Origin: CAWBRY01 sp963791295
GTDB taxonomy: Bacteria > Bacteroidota > Bacteroidia > Chitinophagales > Chitinophagaceae
Assembly (NCBI GenBank): GCA_963791295.1
Contig: CAWBRY010000005.1
Location: 62,001 to 126,000 of the forward strand
Direction: 5' to 3'
Length of the DNA stretch: 64,000 nucleotides
Position numbers and translations under genes: made by a program. Positions 17,895 to 25,633 of the stretch are shown here, piece by piece. The notes beneath the pieces are model-generated. The model was not told the DNA's origin, made no database searches, and saw nothing but the letters and a program-made list of their open reading frames with translations. Within the stretch, counting starts at the first letter, position 1. The number at the start of each line of letters is the position of its first letter.

Positions 17895-18090
17895 AGAAGC
17901 AGATAATGAATTTAATAAGTAGTTAGGACAGCAAATTATGAACTTTATTTTTAATAAACAAGATATTCTTTGCTTATTCATGTGATTGTCAAATTACTAG
18001 GACTTCGACGTCGATGCTTATCTAACCAAAGAATATTGAAATCCAGAATATTTATATTGCAGCAAGATCAAAAAATATGAGGTAGCATTC

Positions 18091-18741
18091 ATGAGAACAA
18101 GGGTAAAGATTTGCTGTATCTCTTCTACGGAAGAAGCCCAACTAGCTATTAAATATGGTGCGGATGCAGTGGGTTTGGTCGGCAAAATGCCCAGCGGACC
18201 TGGACCGATTGAAGATTCATTAATAGCGGAGATTGCCCAGGCAGTTCCGCCTCCCATAGCCAGTTTCTTATTAACGAGTCAACAATCAGCCTCCGGAATT
18301 ATCGAACATATAAAGCGCGTTCATACGAATACGGTTCAGATCGTGGATGAGTTACTGGATGGCAGCTACCAGGAAATCAGGGAAGCCCTTCCTCTTTTGA
18401 GAATTGTGCAGGTCATACATGTGACGGGTCCCGATAGTGTTGTCGAAGCAGTACGTTTGTCCTCCCATGCCGATGCACTTTTATTGGATAGCGGCAACCC
18501 TAGAGGAGTTATAAAGACACTTGGCGGCACAGGCAATACCCATAACTGGGAAATAAGCCGTGAAATTGTAAGAAAGGTTGCTATTCCTGTTTTCTTAGCA
18601 GGAGGCTTGCATGCAAATAATGTGAGAGAAGCAATAAAAACGGTTGGACCTTTCGGCGTTGATATCTGCAGCGGAGTAAGAACTGATCAAAAATTAGACG
18701 CAAATAAGTTGAAAAATTTTATGGATGCCGTTCAACAATAA
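18091..18741 (+). CDS. Phosphoribosylanthranilate isomerase-like protein (stand-alone TrpF homologue)
   Basis: A 216-residue TIM-barrel protein of the TrpF family. The start RTRVKICCISS holds the general-base cysteine (Cys8, family VKICG), LLLDSGNP holds the general-acid aspartate (Asp133), and the phosphate-binding loops LGGTGNTHNW, FLAGGLHANNV and GVDICSGVRTD are in order. TrpF converts phosphoribosylanthranilate to the carboxyphenylamino-deoxyribulose phosphate in tryptophan synthesis. The usual KSPR-type motif after strand 2 is replaced by KMPSGPGPIE, and no other trp gene is in the window. It may therefore be a paralogue with another substrate. Start is the ATG at 18091. Catalytic residues seen, reaction inferred. 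Confidence 0.75.
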   Translation: MRTRVKICCISSTEEAQLAIKYGADAVGLVGKMPSGPGPIEDSLIAEIAQAVPPPIASFLLTSQQSASGIIEHIKRVHTNTVQIVDELLDGSYQEIREALPLLRIVQVIHVTGPDSVVEAVRLSSHADALLLDSGNPRGVIKTLGGTGNTHNWEISREIVRKVAIPVFLAGGLHANNVREAIKTVGPFGVDICSGVRTDQKLDANKLKNFMDAVQQ

Positions 18742-18837
18742 TTTGTTTAGAATTCGGGCATGAATTATTTTACTGCCTCAAAAAGTTTGGGTACATTGTT
18801 CATCAAACTAAATAAATCATCCATCAAAACTTTAATT

Positions 18838-19530
18838 ATGAAAAGAGCTTTCATCTTTCTACTGAGCGTGGGACTATTGGCCTCTTGCAACAACAACAAA
18901 GGAAAAGGCGGACTATTCGGGGGACTTGGAGGAGATAAGGGAACCAACGAAAAGAACACAAGGGATAAAGACGACTATAGTGACAGAGATGATAAGAATA
19001 AGGATGCTAACAAAGATGATCGTTATAAGGATGATAACAAAGGTGGCGGCGGTTGGTCCAGTTCAGACCGCAATTATTTTTTGCGCTCCTGTCGTGATGA
19101 ATTGAGTGATGAAATATGTAATTGCGTACTGGGAAAGTTGGAAAGAGAATATTCCAGCCTGACCGAAGCAGATGAAAAAGGAGGCGAAGCAGCTGGAAGA
19201 AGATTGGGACAGGAATGCGCATCAGGCAGTACCGGCGGCAACAATGACGATAGAGAGGCCAAAGACGACCGCGAGAACACCAACTTTGAAGGTGGAAGTG
19301 GCGGAGGCGACTGGTCAGCCAGCGACCGCAAAAGCTTTGTGGATGGTTGCGCTACAGTTGCTGAAAAGGGAGGAATGACTCAGAATAAGGCAGAAGATTA
19401 CTGTTCATGCATGCAGCAAAAACTTGAAAAAAATAATATGAGTGCCAGAGACGCAGGCGGACTCACCGATGCGGATATGGAATCGGCAGCAATGAAAAAC
19501 ATGATCAAAAACTGCCTTGGCATGGATTGA
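18838..19530 (+). CDS. Lipoprotein with two cysteine-rich repeat modules
   Basis: A 230-residue protein from the ATG at 18838 (the frame stays open upstream to 18760, but this start gives a perfect lipoprotein signal, FIFLLSVGLLASC with the lipobox LASC). After the Cys comes a Gly-rich run and a highly charged Asp/Lys/Arg linker, likely disordered. Two related modules follow: WSSSDRNYFLRSC...EICNCVLGKLEREYSSLTEAD and, after a second Asp/Glu/Gly linker, WSASDRKSFVDGC...DYCSCMQQKLEKNNMSARDAG. Each has a C, then CxC, then a final C, so four cysteines per module, suited to disulphides or metal. I do not know the family. It sits 34 bases before pdhB on the same strand. Confidence 0.75.
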   Translation: MKRAFIFLLSVGLLASCNNNKGKGGLFGGLGGDKGTNEKNTRDKDDYSDRDDKNKDANKDDRYKDDNKGGGGWSSSDRNYFLRSCRDELSDEICNCVLGKLEREYSSLTEADEKGGEAAGRRLGQECASGSTGGNNDDREAKDDRENTNFEGGSGGGDWSASDRKSFVDGCATVAEKGGMTQNKAEDYCSCMQQKLEKNNMSARDAGGLTDADMESAAMKNMIKNCLGMD

Positions 19531-19564
19531 TAAAATAGTTTTCCTTCTCATCAATATGAAATAA

Positions 19565-20554
19565 ATGGCAAGATCAATTGCGTTTCGCGAAGCGCTTCGC
19601 GAAGCATTAAATGAGGAAATGAGAAGGGATGACCGGGTGTTTTTGATGGGCGAAGAAGTAGCGGAATACAATGGCGCGTACAAAGTAAGCCAGGGAATGC
19701 TGGATGAGTTCGGACCAAAGCGTGTGATCGATACTCCGATTTCTGAACTGGCTTTTACAGCGGTTGCCGTTGGGGCTGCTCAAAACGGCCTTAGGCCCAT
19801 CGTAGAGTACATGACCTGGAATTTCGCGACACTGGCCTTAGATCAAATTCTCAATACAGCTTCTAAGATGTTGGCTATGAGTGGCGGGCAGATCGCCTGC
19901 CCGATAGTCTTTAGAGGTCCCAATGGATCTGCCGGTCAATTAGGAGCCCAGCATTCCACCGCGTTTGAAAGTCTCTACGCCAACATACCAGGCGTAAAGG
20001 TGGTATCACCCAGCAACGGTTACGACGCAAAAGGTCTGTTGAAACAGTCTATTCGCTACGAACAGGATCCGGTAATTTTTATGGAAAGTGAAGTAATGTA
20101 TGGTGAAAAAAGCGATGTGCCCGCTGAGGAATATTATATCGAATTGGGCAAAGCTGATGTAAAAAGGGCGGGGCGCGATGTGACGATCGTATCTTATAAC
20201 AAAATGATGAAAGTCGCGCTGGGCGCAGCAGCCGAATTGGAAAAAGAAGGGGTTAGTGCCGAAGTCATTGACCTTCGAACGGTTCGACCGCTGGATTGGA
20301 AAACAGTCCTGGAAAGCATTAAGAAGACGAATCGATTGGTAATTGTCGAAGAACAATGGCCTTTTGGTTCGGTTTCATCTGAGCTTGCATACAATATACA
20401 GAAGGAGGGGTTTGATTATCTCGATGCGCCGATTCGACGCATTACCGCTGCTGACGCCCCATTACATTATGCACCCAATCTCGTGGCAGCCGCATTACCG
20501 GATGTAAGCAGGACAGTTAAACTGGTTAAAGAGGTAATGTACGTTCAAAAGTGA
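19565..20554 (+). CDS. pdhB: Pyruvate dehydrogenase E1 component, beta subunit
   Basis: A 329-residue E1-beta of the 2-oxo acid dehydrogenase complexes. The family motifs run in order: FREALREALNEEMRRDDRVFLMGEEVAEYNGAYKVSQGM, RVIDTPISELAFTAVAVGAA, YMTWNFATLALDQI, FRGPNGSAGQLGAQHS, PGVKVVSPSNGYDAKGLL and EVIDLRTVRPLDW. With E1-alpha it binds thiamine diphosphate and decarboxylates pyruvate, passing acetyl to lipoyl-E2 in the cytoplasm. GAYKVSQG and GPNGSAGQL match the pyruvate type better than the branched-chain type. The alpha subunit and E2 are not in this window, so the complex is split over the genome. The first codons contain a 20-base perfect palindrome (19584-19603). Confidence 0.9.
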   Translation: MARSIAFREALREALNEEMRRDDRVFLMGEEVAEYNGAYKVSQGMLDEFGPKRVIDTPISELAFTAVAVGAAQNGLRPIVEYMTWNFATLALDQILNTASKMLAMSGGQIACPIVFRGPNGSAGQLGAQHSTAFESLYANIPGVKVVSPSNGYDAKGLLKQSIRYEQDPVIFMESEVMYGEKSDVPAEEYYIELGKADVKRAGRDVTIVSYNKMMKVALGAAAELEKEGVSAEVIDLRTVRPLDWKTVLESIKKTNRLVIVEEQWPFGSVSSELAYNIQKEGFDYLDAPIRRITAADAPLHYAPNLVAAALPDVSRTVKLVKEVMYVQK

Positions 20555-20706
20555 TTTTCTTCTCGGTTTAAACTGGATTGATCTCAGTGTATTCATACGA
20601 TATTCATACAAAATCGGCCTCAAAAAAAAAGTCAGGGCAGTGCAACGTTCTAACTAATTTCCTGCATCTTTGTCTTGGTTTTTCATAGGATATTGGATTT
20701 TAAGAC

Positions 20707-20738
20707 GAGGCTGGATTTCTATCCGGCCTCTTTTTTTT
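20707..20738 (+). terminator. Intrinsic terminator between pdhB and the sigma-54 activator gene
   Basis: GAGGCTGGAT at 20707-20716 pairs with ATCCGGCCTC at 20721-20730 (10 pairs, one G-U), closed by TTCT and followed by eight Ts at 20731-20738. This is a textbook rho-independent terminator on the plus strand. It lies 150 bases after pdhB and 92 bases before the next start, so it may end pdhB, end a short separate transcript, or attenuate the downstream gene. Confidence 0.85.
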
Positions 20739-20830
20739 ACTCCTGAGAAATGTCCCTCCGGTATCGTCGTTCCGGGTTTCCCGCACTATCTTTCTTTTCA
20801 ATTACTTTTATAGACACAAATCAACGAAAC

Positions 20831-21991
20831 ATGCCAGAGATATTGATCATCGATGATGAAAAAGCAATTCGGAAGACCCTGACGGAAATCCTATCCTTTG
20901 AAGGCTACAAGATTGAAGAAGCGGCAGACGGTGAAGAGGGACTGAAAAAATTCAGAGAAAAGGCCTACGATGTGGTGCTTTGCGATATAAAAATGCCCAG
21001 GATAGATGGTATCGAATTTTTGCAAAAAGCAGGTGAGGCCAATGCTGATGTCCCCATCATCATGATCTCTGGTCACGGCAATATCGAGACTGCTGTGGAT
21101 GCTGTAAAAAAAGGAGCTTATGACTATATTTCCAAGCCGCCGGATCTAAATCGATTGCTGATCACCATACGCAATGCCATGGATCGAAGCAGCCTTGTCA
21201 CCGAGACAAAGGTTTTGAAAAGAAAAGTGAGCAAGGTAGAAGAGATGATCGGTGAATCGATGCCCATGGTCAAGATCCGCGAGACAATTGATAAAGTGGC
21301 ACCGACAGAAGCGCGCATTTTGATTACAGGTGACAACGGGGTCGGAAAGGAGTTGGTGGCCCGCTGGGTTCACGAAAAAAGCAATCGTTCAAATGGTCCC
21401 ATGGTGGAGGTGAACTGCGCTGCCATTCCGGGTGAATTGATCGAAAGCGAATTATTCGGACATGAAAAAGGTTCTTTTACTTCTGCCATTAAGCAACGCA
21501 TTGGAAAATTTGAACAAGCCAATGGAGGAACCCTTTTCCTGGATGAGATTGGTGACATGAGTCCTAATGCACAGGCAAAAGTATTGAGAGCCCTGCAGGA
21601 AGGGAAAATCACACGCGTGGGCGCCGACAAGGATATTAATGTCGATGTCAGGGTGATTGCCGCTACAAACAAAGACCTGCTGAAGGAAGTAGATAGTAAG
21701 AATTTTCGCCTCGACTTATACCATCGCTTAAGCGTGATCCTTATCCATGTTCCTTCATTAAATGATCGTCGCGATGATATTCCTTTATTGGTGGATCAAT
21801 TCCTCAAAGATATCAGCTCAGAATATGGCAACGCACAAAAGTTGATAGAACCAGGTGCAGTTCAACTGCTTCAAGAATACAACTGGACGGGGAATATCCG
21901 GGAACTTCGAAATGTTGTAGAAAGACTGGTTATCCTTTCCGGTAAGAACATCACTACCGAGGATATTAAGAATTATGTGATGCCAAAATGA
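20831..21991 (+). CDS. Sigma-54-dependent response regulator without DNA-binding domain
   Basis: A 386-residue protein from the ATG at 20831. Residues 1-120 are a receiver domain (IIDDE, phospho-acceptor Asp52 in LCDIKMP, Lys102). Residues 140-370 are an AAA+ domain of the NtrC family: Walker A GDNGVGKE at 167-174, Walker B TLFLDEIGD, and the arginine region FRLDLYHRLSVI. The sigma-54-contacting GAFTGA loop reads GSFTSA at 214-219, keeping the key Thr217. The protein ends right after NYVMPK with no Fis-type helix-turn-helix, and the 19 bases to the next gene leave no room for one. It may therefore activate sigma-54 polymerase from solution, as in a few known truncated activators. No partner kinase is adjacent. 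Confidence 0.88.
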   Translation: MPEILIIDDEKAIRKTLTEILSFEGYKIEEAADGEEGLKKFREKAYDVVLCDIKMPRIDGIEFLQKAGEANADVPIIMISGHGNIETAVDAVKKGAYDYISKPPDLNRLLITIRNAMDRSSLVTETKVLKRKVSKVEEMIGESMPMVKIRETIDKVAPTEARILITGDNGVGKELVARWVHEKSNRSNGPMVEVNCAAIPGELIESELFGHEKGSFTSAIKQRIGKFEQANGGTLFLDEIGDMSPNAQAKVLRALQEGKITRVGADKDINVDVRVIAATNKDLLKEVDSKNFRLDLYHRLSVILIHVPSLNDRRDDIPLLVDQFLKDISSEYGNAQKLIEPGAVQLLQEYNWTGNIRELRNVVERLVILSGKNITTEDIKNYVMPK

Positions 21992-22024
21992 CCTGATACC
22001 TGATTTCCGACTAGATGCTGGATT
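21991..22024. repeat. Degenerate heptanucleotide repeats between two convergent genes
   Basis: ACCTGAT occurs twice in direct tandem (21991-21997, 21998-22004), followed in the same period by CTAGATG and CTGGATT (22011-22024). The whole gap between the sigma-54 activator and the MerR gene is made of these units. The minus-strand stop TAG of the MerR gene is the CTAG of the third unit. Confidence 0.5.
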
Positions 22025-22883
22025 GGGCAAAGACAATCATTTCATTCAGCGAACCTATCCGCGTGAGATTATCGAACTTCTTTTGAACGCAGTTCCCTGC
22101 AGGACCCGAAAGTACAATCCTTTTATCCGGAAAGAATTTGCAAAGGGTACAAATAAATTGGTCCAAAGCCAGGTTCTCCAAATAGGTAATTACATGTACA
22201 AATAATATGGAGACCGGATGATGCTCCGCATAATATTTCAGGCAATCCATGGAAACATTTACCCCAAAATAAATGCTGCGCTTCCTGTATTTTTTGAAGA
22301 AATAATTGGCGACCAATAATGGGATCTCGTGGAATTCGCCCGCGGGTGCAAACACAAGTATCTTAGGCGGATGATCGTCGCACTCGAGTGCATCTGTGGC
22401 GCAAATGATCTTCTTACGAATGATATGGCTAACAAAATGTTCCTGTGCCGGAATAACATTATTAGTCAACCACAAAAGACCAATCCGCTGAAGAAATGGA
22501 TAAATAATCGACGTGATACATTTTTCCAGTCCCATGCACAAAACGAGACCGTTCACAATATTCTCGAACCTGTCTTTATCGAAATCAACAGCTGCGTCGA
22601 TAAGCTGGTGAATAAATATCTCATCATTACTTTCACAAGGGAAAGACTCCAGTGCCTGACATATTTCTGCGTGGCTAAGGCCGGCGATCTTTGAAATCTT
22701 ATAGCCCTGGTGATATAAAAAAGAGATGCGAAGCAATTCCTTCAGATCATTTTCATCATAAAAGCGGTGATTACCTTCTTTGCGCTTGGCTACGACAAGC
22801 TTGTGTCTTTTCTCCCAAATTCGAAGTGTATGGGCCTTTATCCCGCATAGATTTTCAATATCCCTTATGTTGAATTGATTCAT
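22011..22883 (-). CDS. MerR family regulator with cobalamin-binding-like domain (CarH/LitR type)
   Basis: A 290-residue protein from the ATG at 22881-22883. Residues 1-70 are a MerR winged helix: FNIRDIENLCGIKAHTLRIWEKRHKLVVAKR...RFYDENDLKELL. The rest matches the two B12-binding domains of CarH/LitR light-responsive repressors: the helical part contains LLWLTNNVIPAQEHFVSHIIR with the Glu-His pair that packs over the cofactor, and the Rossmann part contains FAPAGEFHEIPLLVANYF. The His of FHE stands where the lower axial ligand His of DxHxxG would be, but the motif is degenerate, so B12 binding is plausible, not certain. Family members control carotenoid or light-stress genes. None of these is adjacent here. 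The C-terminus SSI-stop comes from a repeat unit. Confidence 0.8.
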   Translation of the reverse strand: MNQFNIRDIENLCGIKAHTLRIWEKRHKLVVAKRKEGNHRFYDENDLKELLRISFLYHQGYKISKIAGLSHAEICQALESFPCESNDEIFIHQLIDAAVDFDKDRFENIVNGLVLCMGLEKCITSIIYPFLQRIGLLWLTNNVIPAQEHFVSHIIRKKIICATDALECDDHPPKILVFAPAGEFHEIPLLVANYFFKKYRKRSIYFGVNVSMDCLKYYAEHHPVSILFVHVITYLENLALDQFICTLCKFFPDKRIVLSGPAGNCVQKKFDNLTRIGSLNEMIVFAQSSI

Positions 22884-22957
22884 GGCAGAAGGCGCTAAAT
22901 TATCTCTAATTCCCGGCCGCACTCGCTCGGTTTTAGCAAAACTTTGAATATTAAAAT

Positions 22958-22987
22958 TTTGATTTGCATATAATTAAGATAATTTTG
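22958..22987 (+). promoter_or_regulatory. Bacteroidota-type promoter of lepB
   Basis: TTTG at 22958-22961 and TAATTTTG at 22980-22987 match the -33 and -7 elements of Bacteroidota promoters with an 18-base spacer. The ATG of the signal peptidase gene is 20 bases downstream. Confidence 0.65.
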
Positions 22988-23007
22988 ACGGCTATAAAAT
23001 TCGGTGC

Positions 23008-24555
23008 ATGCCCATAAAACAGTTACTCATTATTTATCTTATTGGTACTCTTCTCGTCTTCCTTCCTTCGTTTGGTTTAGCCCGTCTGTTTGGCAAGGCC
23101 GGAGCAGAGCCCTGGAAGGCCTATGTTCCCTTTTATAACACATGGATCATGCAAGAGTTGACTAACCGACCAAAACATTGGGTGTTTTGGCAATTTATCC
23201 CTGTCGTTGGTTGGTTTATTACTCCTGGGATATTCATCGAATTTGCAAAGGCTTTCGGCAAATTTTCATTGGGCGACCATACGATGGCGTCATTGTTGGC
23301 GCCTTTTTATTTTCCTTACCTCGCTTCCAGACCGGACACGAAATTCGTAGGGCCTGCTGTTGTAACTAAGCATAAAAAACCGGTATGGAGGGAGTGGGTA
23401 GATGCGGCGATCTTTGCCGTGGTGGCCGCGACGCTCATTCGCACTTTTGTGTTTGAGGCCTATACGATTCCCTCCGGTTCAATGGAAAAAACATTGCTGG
23501 TTAAGGATTTTCTTTTTGTGAGCAAATTGAGTTATGGTCCGCGCATTCCGAATACTCCTTTGTCAGTGCCCTTTGTACATAATTATCTTCCGGGAAGCAG
23601 CTGGAAATCCTATTCTGAGGCAATCAAGTTGCCCTATACGCGATGGTTTGCTTCTGCGCCAAAAAGAGGTGATGTGGTAGTCTTTAATTTTCCCGCGGGT
23701 GATACGGTCATCAACCGGGATGGATACCAATCATTCAAACCCTATTATGATGTGTGCCGGGAAATGGGCAATGGGAACGTGGATGAGGGAAGGAAATTTG
23801 TTTTCAACTCAGATACGCTTCCTCTTGCTGTACATCCTGTTGATAAATCTGATAACTACATCAAGCGTTGCATCGGAGTGGCAGGTGATATACTTGAGAT
23901 CCGGGAAGCCGAAGTATATATTAACGGAGAAAAAACACAGTATCCTTCCAATTCGTTGATGCCTTATATTGTCGAGACGAACAACCAGGCACTGGATGAA
24001 GAGATCATGCGTTCGGAATACGGAATGAGCACCGTCGATGACATGAATGTGATCGGGATGAACACTTATGAGATGACGCTGACCCCCGAAGCCGTCGAAA
24101 AGATGAAGAAGACACCGCTGATTAAGAGCATCAAGCCGAAATTAAGAGCGCCTGAGGGGATAAATTTCAGCCAATGGTGGCAACAAATATTTCCGTATGA
24201 CTCGCTGCATAAATGGACAATTGATTCTTACGGACCGATCTGGATCCCGAAAAAAGGAGTGGCCCTGGCATTAACGGATAGCAATTATTCTATTTATGAA
24301 AGGGCTATCCGCGTTTATGAAAAGAATGATTTTTACCGGAAAGACGGTAAATTCTTCCTCAATGGCACTGAAGTTTCCACTTATACCTTTAAGATGGATT
24401 ACTATTGGATGATGGGCGATAATCGTCACGGATCGCAGGACTCCCGTTTCTGGGGCTTTGTCCCCGAAGACCGCATCGTTGGCAAAGCGTGGATGATCTG
24501 GTTTAGCTGGGAAGGCGGTCCGAGGTGGAAAAGATTGTTCAAGATCGTAAGATAA
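23008..24555 (+). CDS. lepB: Signal peptidase I
   Basis: A 515-residue S26 signal peptidase, which removes signal peptides of secreted proteins on the periplasmic face of the inner membrane. The N-terminal 110 residues are an extra membrane domain (FLPSFGLARLFGKAGAEPWKAYVPFYNTW..., several hydrophobic segments) frequent in Bacteroidota enzymes. The peptidase anchor is about residues 130-150 (WVDAAIFAVVAATLIRTFVFEAYTIP). The catalytic Ser158 is in PSGSMEKTLL and Lys286 in YIKRCIGVAGD; the last conserved box is MGDNRHGSQDSRFWGFVPEDRIVGKA. Between and after these boxes are long inserts that make it far longer than the 324-residue E. coli enzyme. It is preceded by a good promoter and followed 24 bases later by cytidine deaminase. 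Confidence 0.92.
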   Translation: MPIKQLLIIYLIGTLLVFLPSFGLARLFGKAGAEPWKAYVPFYNTWIMQELTNRPKHWVFWQFIPVVGWFITPGIFIEFAKAFGKFSLGDHTMASLLAPFYFPYLASRPDTKFVGPAVVTKHKKPVWREWVDAAIFAVVAATLIRTFVFEAYTIPSGSMEKTLLVKDFLFVSKLSYGPRIPNTPLSVPFVHNYLPGSSWKSYSEAIKLPYTRWFASAPKRGDVVVFNFPAGDTVINRDGYQSFKPYYDVCREMGNGNVDEGRKFVFNSDTLPLAVHPVDKSDNYIKRCIGVAGDILEIREAEVYINGEKTQYPSNSLMPYIVETNNQALDEEIMRSEYGMSTVDDMNVIGMNTYEMTLTPEAVEKMKKTPLIKSIKPKLRAPEGINFSQWWQQIFPYDSLHKWTIDSYGPIWIPKKGVALALTDSNYSIYERAIRVYEKNDFYRKDGKFFLNGTEVSTYTFKMDYYWMMGDNRHGSQDSRFWGFVPEDRIVGKAWMIWFSWEGGPRWKRLFKIVR

Positions 24556-24579
24556 ATCTCCGCAATACGATTGATAGAT

Positions 24580-25068
24580 ATGGCCACCCAGAGCAAATAT
24601 GAATTTGAATACGAAGTTTTCAACGATAGCAGTGAGATGAGCCCCGACGACGCATGGCTGCTAAATGAAGCGAGGTCTATCACCAACCAGGCTTATGCTC
24701 CTTATTCCAGGTTCTATGTAGGAGCCGTAGCCAAAATGACCAATGGAAAAATCATCACCGGCACCAACCAGGAAAATGCATCCTATCCGGTAGGGATATG
24801 CGCAGAACGGGTTCTGTTGGGAGTTGCAGCCACTCTGCATCCAAATGTAGCCATCGACAGCATCGCCATTAGTTACAGCAGCGAAGAAGTAAAAAGCGAT
24901 CATCCCATTTCTCCATGCGGCATGTGCCGGCAGTCATTGCTGGAATATGAAACACGCATTAAAAAACCAATTCGATTGATCTTAAGCGGACAGAAAGGAA
25001 AGGTATATGTTATCAGGTCGGCAGGGCTCTTATTGCCCTTCGGTTTCACCAGTGATGAATTAATTTAA
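24580..25068 (+). CDS. cdd: Cytidine deaminase
   Basis: A 162-residue homotetrameric-type cytidine deaminase, which converts cytidine and deoxycytidine to uridine forms for pyrimidine salvage in the cytoplasm. YAPYSRFYVGAVAKMTNGKIITGTNQENASYP is the substrate-binding part. CAE (Cys74, Glu76) and PCGMC (Cys113, Cys116) supply the three zinc ligands and the proton-shuttle glutamate. Length and spacing fit the usual short Cdd. The ATG at 24580 is preferred; an in-frame TTG at 24571 would add three residues. The stop is directly next to the stop of the convergent ogt-type gene (25069), so the two genes share their ends with no spacer. Confidence 0.9.
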   Translation: MATQSKYEFEYEVFNDSSEMSPDDAWLLNEARSITNQAYAPYSRFYVGAVAKMTNGKIITGTNQENASYPVGICAERVLLGVAATLHPNVAIDSIAISYSSEEVKSDHPISPCGMCRQSLLEYETRIKKPIRLILSGQKGKVYVIRSAGLLLPFGFTSDELI

Positions 25069-25566
25069 TTAAAAAAGAGTCTGCACACCGTAAGCGAGTT
25101 TCGCTTCGTATTCCAACAACCATTTCTTTCGCCAAAGACTTCCCATATATCCAACCAATTCCCGGTTAGCTCCAATGACCCGATGGCAGGGGATGATGAT
25201 AGCCACATTATTTTTCCCAGTAGCGCTACCCGCTGCCCGAGTGGCTTTTGCATCTCCGGTTCTTCGGGCGAGATCCAGATAGCTGATCGTCCTGCCAAAT
25301 GGGATTTGCATCAGTTCGCTCCAAATATCCTGTTGAAACTGTGTACCCGGTTGGTTAATCGGCAATTCAAATTGTCGCCTTTCTCCATTGAAGTATTGAA
25401 TTAACTGCTCTACGCATTGAATAAGCATCGGGGGGAAATGTTTTTTCTTACCCTCTGGTTTCTTCGACACGTCGTGGAATGAAACTTCAGAAATAAAATC
25501 CTCTGTACCCGAAATTTTCAGAATTCCGAGAGGTGAGTGATAATAAGTGGTGAGTGTATCAGCCAT
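25069..25566 (-). CDS. ogt: Methylated-DNA--protein-cysteine methyltransferase (Ogt type)
   Basis: A 165-residue suicide repair protein that moves the alkyl group of O6-methylguanine or O4-methylthymine to its own cysteine. The active site IIPCHRVIG is intact, with Cys127 as acceptor. The helix-turn-helix region FQQDIWSELMQIPFGRTISYLDLARRTGDAKATRAAGSATGKN carries the arginine finger. The canonical RAVGGANGKNP is slightly altered to RAAGSATGKNN. The N-terminal domain is short, as in Ogt. I use the ATG at 25564-25566; an ATG 11 codons upstream (25599) is also possible. It is divergent from the Gfo/Idh/MocA gene with a short gap and convergent with cdd. Confidence 0.88.
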   Translation of the reverse strand: MADTLTTYYHSPLGILKISGTEDFISEVSFHDVSKKPEGKKKHFPPMLIQCVEQLIQYFNGERRQFELPINQPGTQFQQDIWSELMQIPFGRTISYLDLARRTGDAKATRAAGSATGKNNVAIIIPCHRVIGANRELVGYMGSLWRKKWLLEYEAKLAYGVQTLF

Positions 25567-25633
25567 ATGCCAATGTCGAACATTTTTTTGATGATTCATG
25601 CAGTTCCTGTTAACTTAAGGCAAAATTTGTCTT

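Noticed and set aside
21992..22010. Frameshift that would have cut off the helix-turn-helix of the sigma-54 activator
   Set aside because: The gap to the next gene is only 19 bases and the other frames show no Fis-like helix, so the short form is the real gene.
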